Shown here one piece after another: positions 63,981-64,000 of a stretch of DNA of 64,000 bases. The position numbers and the translations under genes are program-made. The notes beneath the pieces are model-generated. The model searched no databases and was not told the DNA's origin. It saw only the letters and a program-made list of their open reading frames with translations. Source of the stretch: Haberlea rhodopensis (taxonomy: Eukaryota > Streptophyta > Magnoliopsida > Lamiales > Gesneriaceae). Within the stretch, counting starts at the first letter, position 1; each line of letters starts with the position of its first letter. Location of the stretch: contig CAJQUN010001306.1 in the NCBI GenBank assembly GCA_907163345.1, positions 1 to 64,000 of the forward strand, read 5' to 3'.

Positions 63981-64000
63981 TAGATTTATCTTTTAATATG

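Larger units (their letters stand above)
61223..64000 (-). mobile_element. 3' part of a minus-strand copia element
   Basis: A 214-bp LTR (61223-61436, TG...CA on both strands), a PPT (cttgagggggag on the minus strand, 61437-61450), RNase H, RT and integrase read leftward; the 5' part lies beyond 64000. Short LTR and RT motifs (LYGLKQSPRAWF) suggest a small copia lineage different from A and E. Multiple frameshifts. Confidence 0.88.

Overview
This window is plant nuclear DNA made almost entirely of LTR retrotransposons and their relics. No host gene, rRNA, tRNA gene, CRISPR array or bacterial-type operon was found. The mix (Ty1/copia including Sirevirus-like elements, a Tekay-like Ty3/gypsy, TRIM, L1-type LINE, hAT-like ends, long AT microsatellites) fits repeat-rich heterochromatin of a flowering plant. 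The extra 3' ORF of the first element reminds me of asterid (Lamiales/Gesneriaceae) copia proteins, but that species hint is weak.

Layout. (1) 7-12201: a full-length Sirevirus-like copia element on the minus strand (family A), with about 1.41-kb LTRs, PBS, PPT, a broken gag-pol and a large extra coding region downstream of RNase H. (2) 12202-12726: AT/AAT simple repeats. (3) 12954-17672: TR-GAG copy 1 of family B, a plus-strand copia-type element that has gag but no pol, truncated at both outer ends. (4) 17673-33757: a patchwork of a family C LTR fragment, a 5'-truncated Tork-like copia, an hAT end, a TRIM, a minus-strand copia relic, an A-like LTR split by a family C solo LTR, another C fragment, and a decayed copia (family E) ending in its LTR. 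(5) 33758-54462: a nest. TR-GAG copy 3 (TSD atatg) lies in the E LTR. A Tekay-like gypsy D element (34083-49787, TSD acttc) lies in the 5' LTR of TR-GAG 3. D carries TR-GAG copy 2 in gag (38681-43717, TSD cccct) and, in its 5' LTR, an LTR-derived insert with 235-bp inverted U5 ends (35895-37430, TSD ttcat). All four target-site duplications are perfect by eye. (6) 54468-60060: the rest of the E LTR, an inverted-repeat pair, a second TRIM copy, and an hAT-like repeat split by a minus-strand B-type solo LTR (58082-59735, TSD caact). (7) 60190-61222: LINE endonuclease/RT relic. (8) 61223-64000: 3' part of a minus-strand copia element running off the window.

How the parts relate. The nest orders events: TR-GAG 3 inserted first, then gypsy D, then TR-GAG 2 and the inverted-U5 insert. 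Gag-only family B therefore moved both before and after D arrived, although no copy here encodes protease, integrase or RT; it must have used enzymes supplied in trans. All coding regions carry stops or frameshifts, so nothing here looks autonomous today. The most unusual items are the LTR derivative with a U5 end at both termini, the copia-type TR-GAG family, and the arrays of short palindromes or tandem motifs upstream of the TATA box in four different LTR families.
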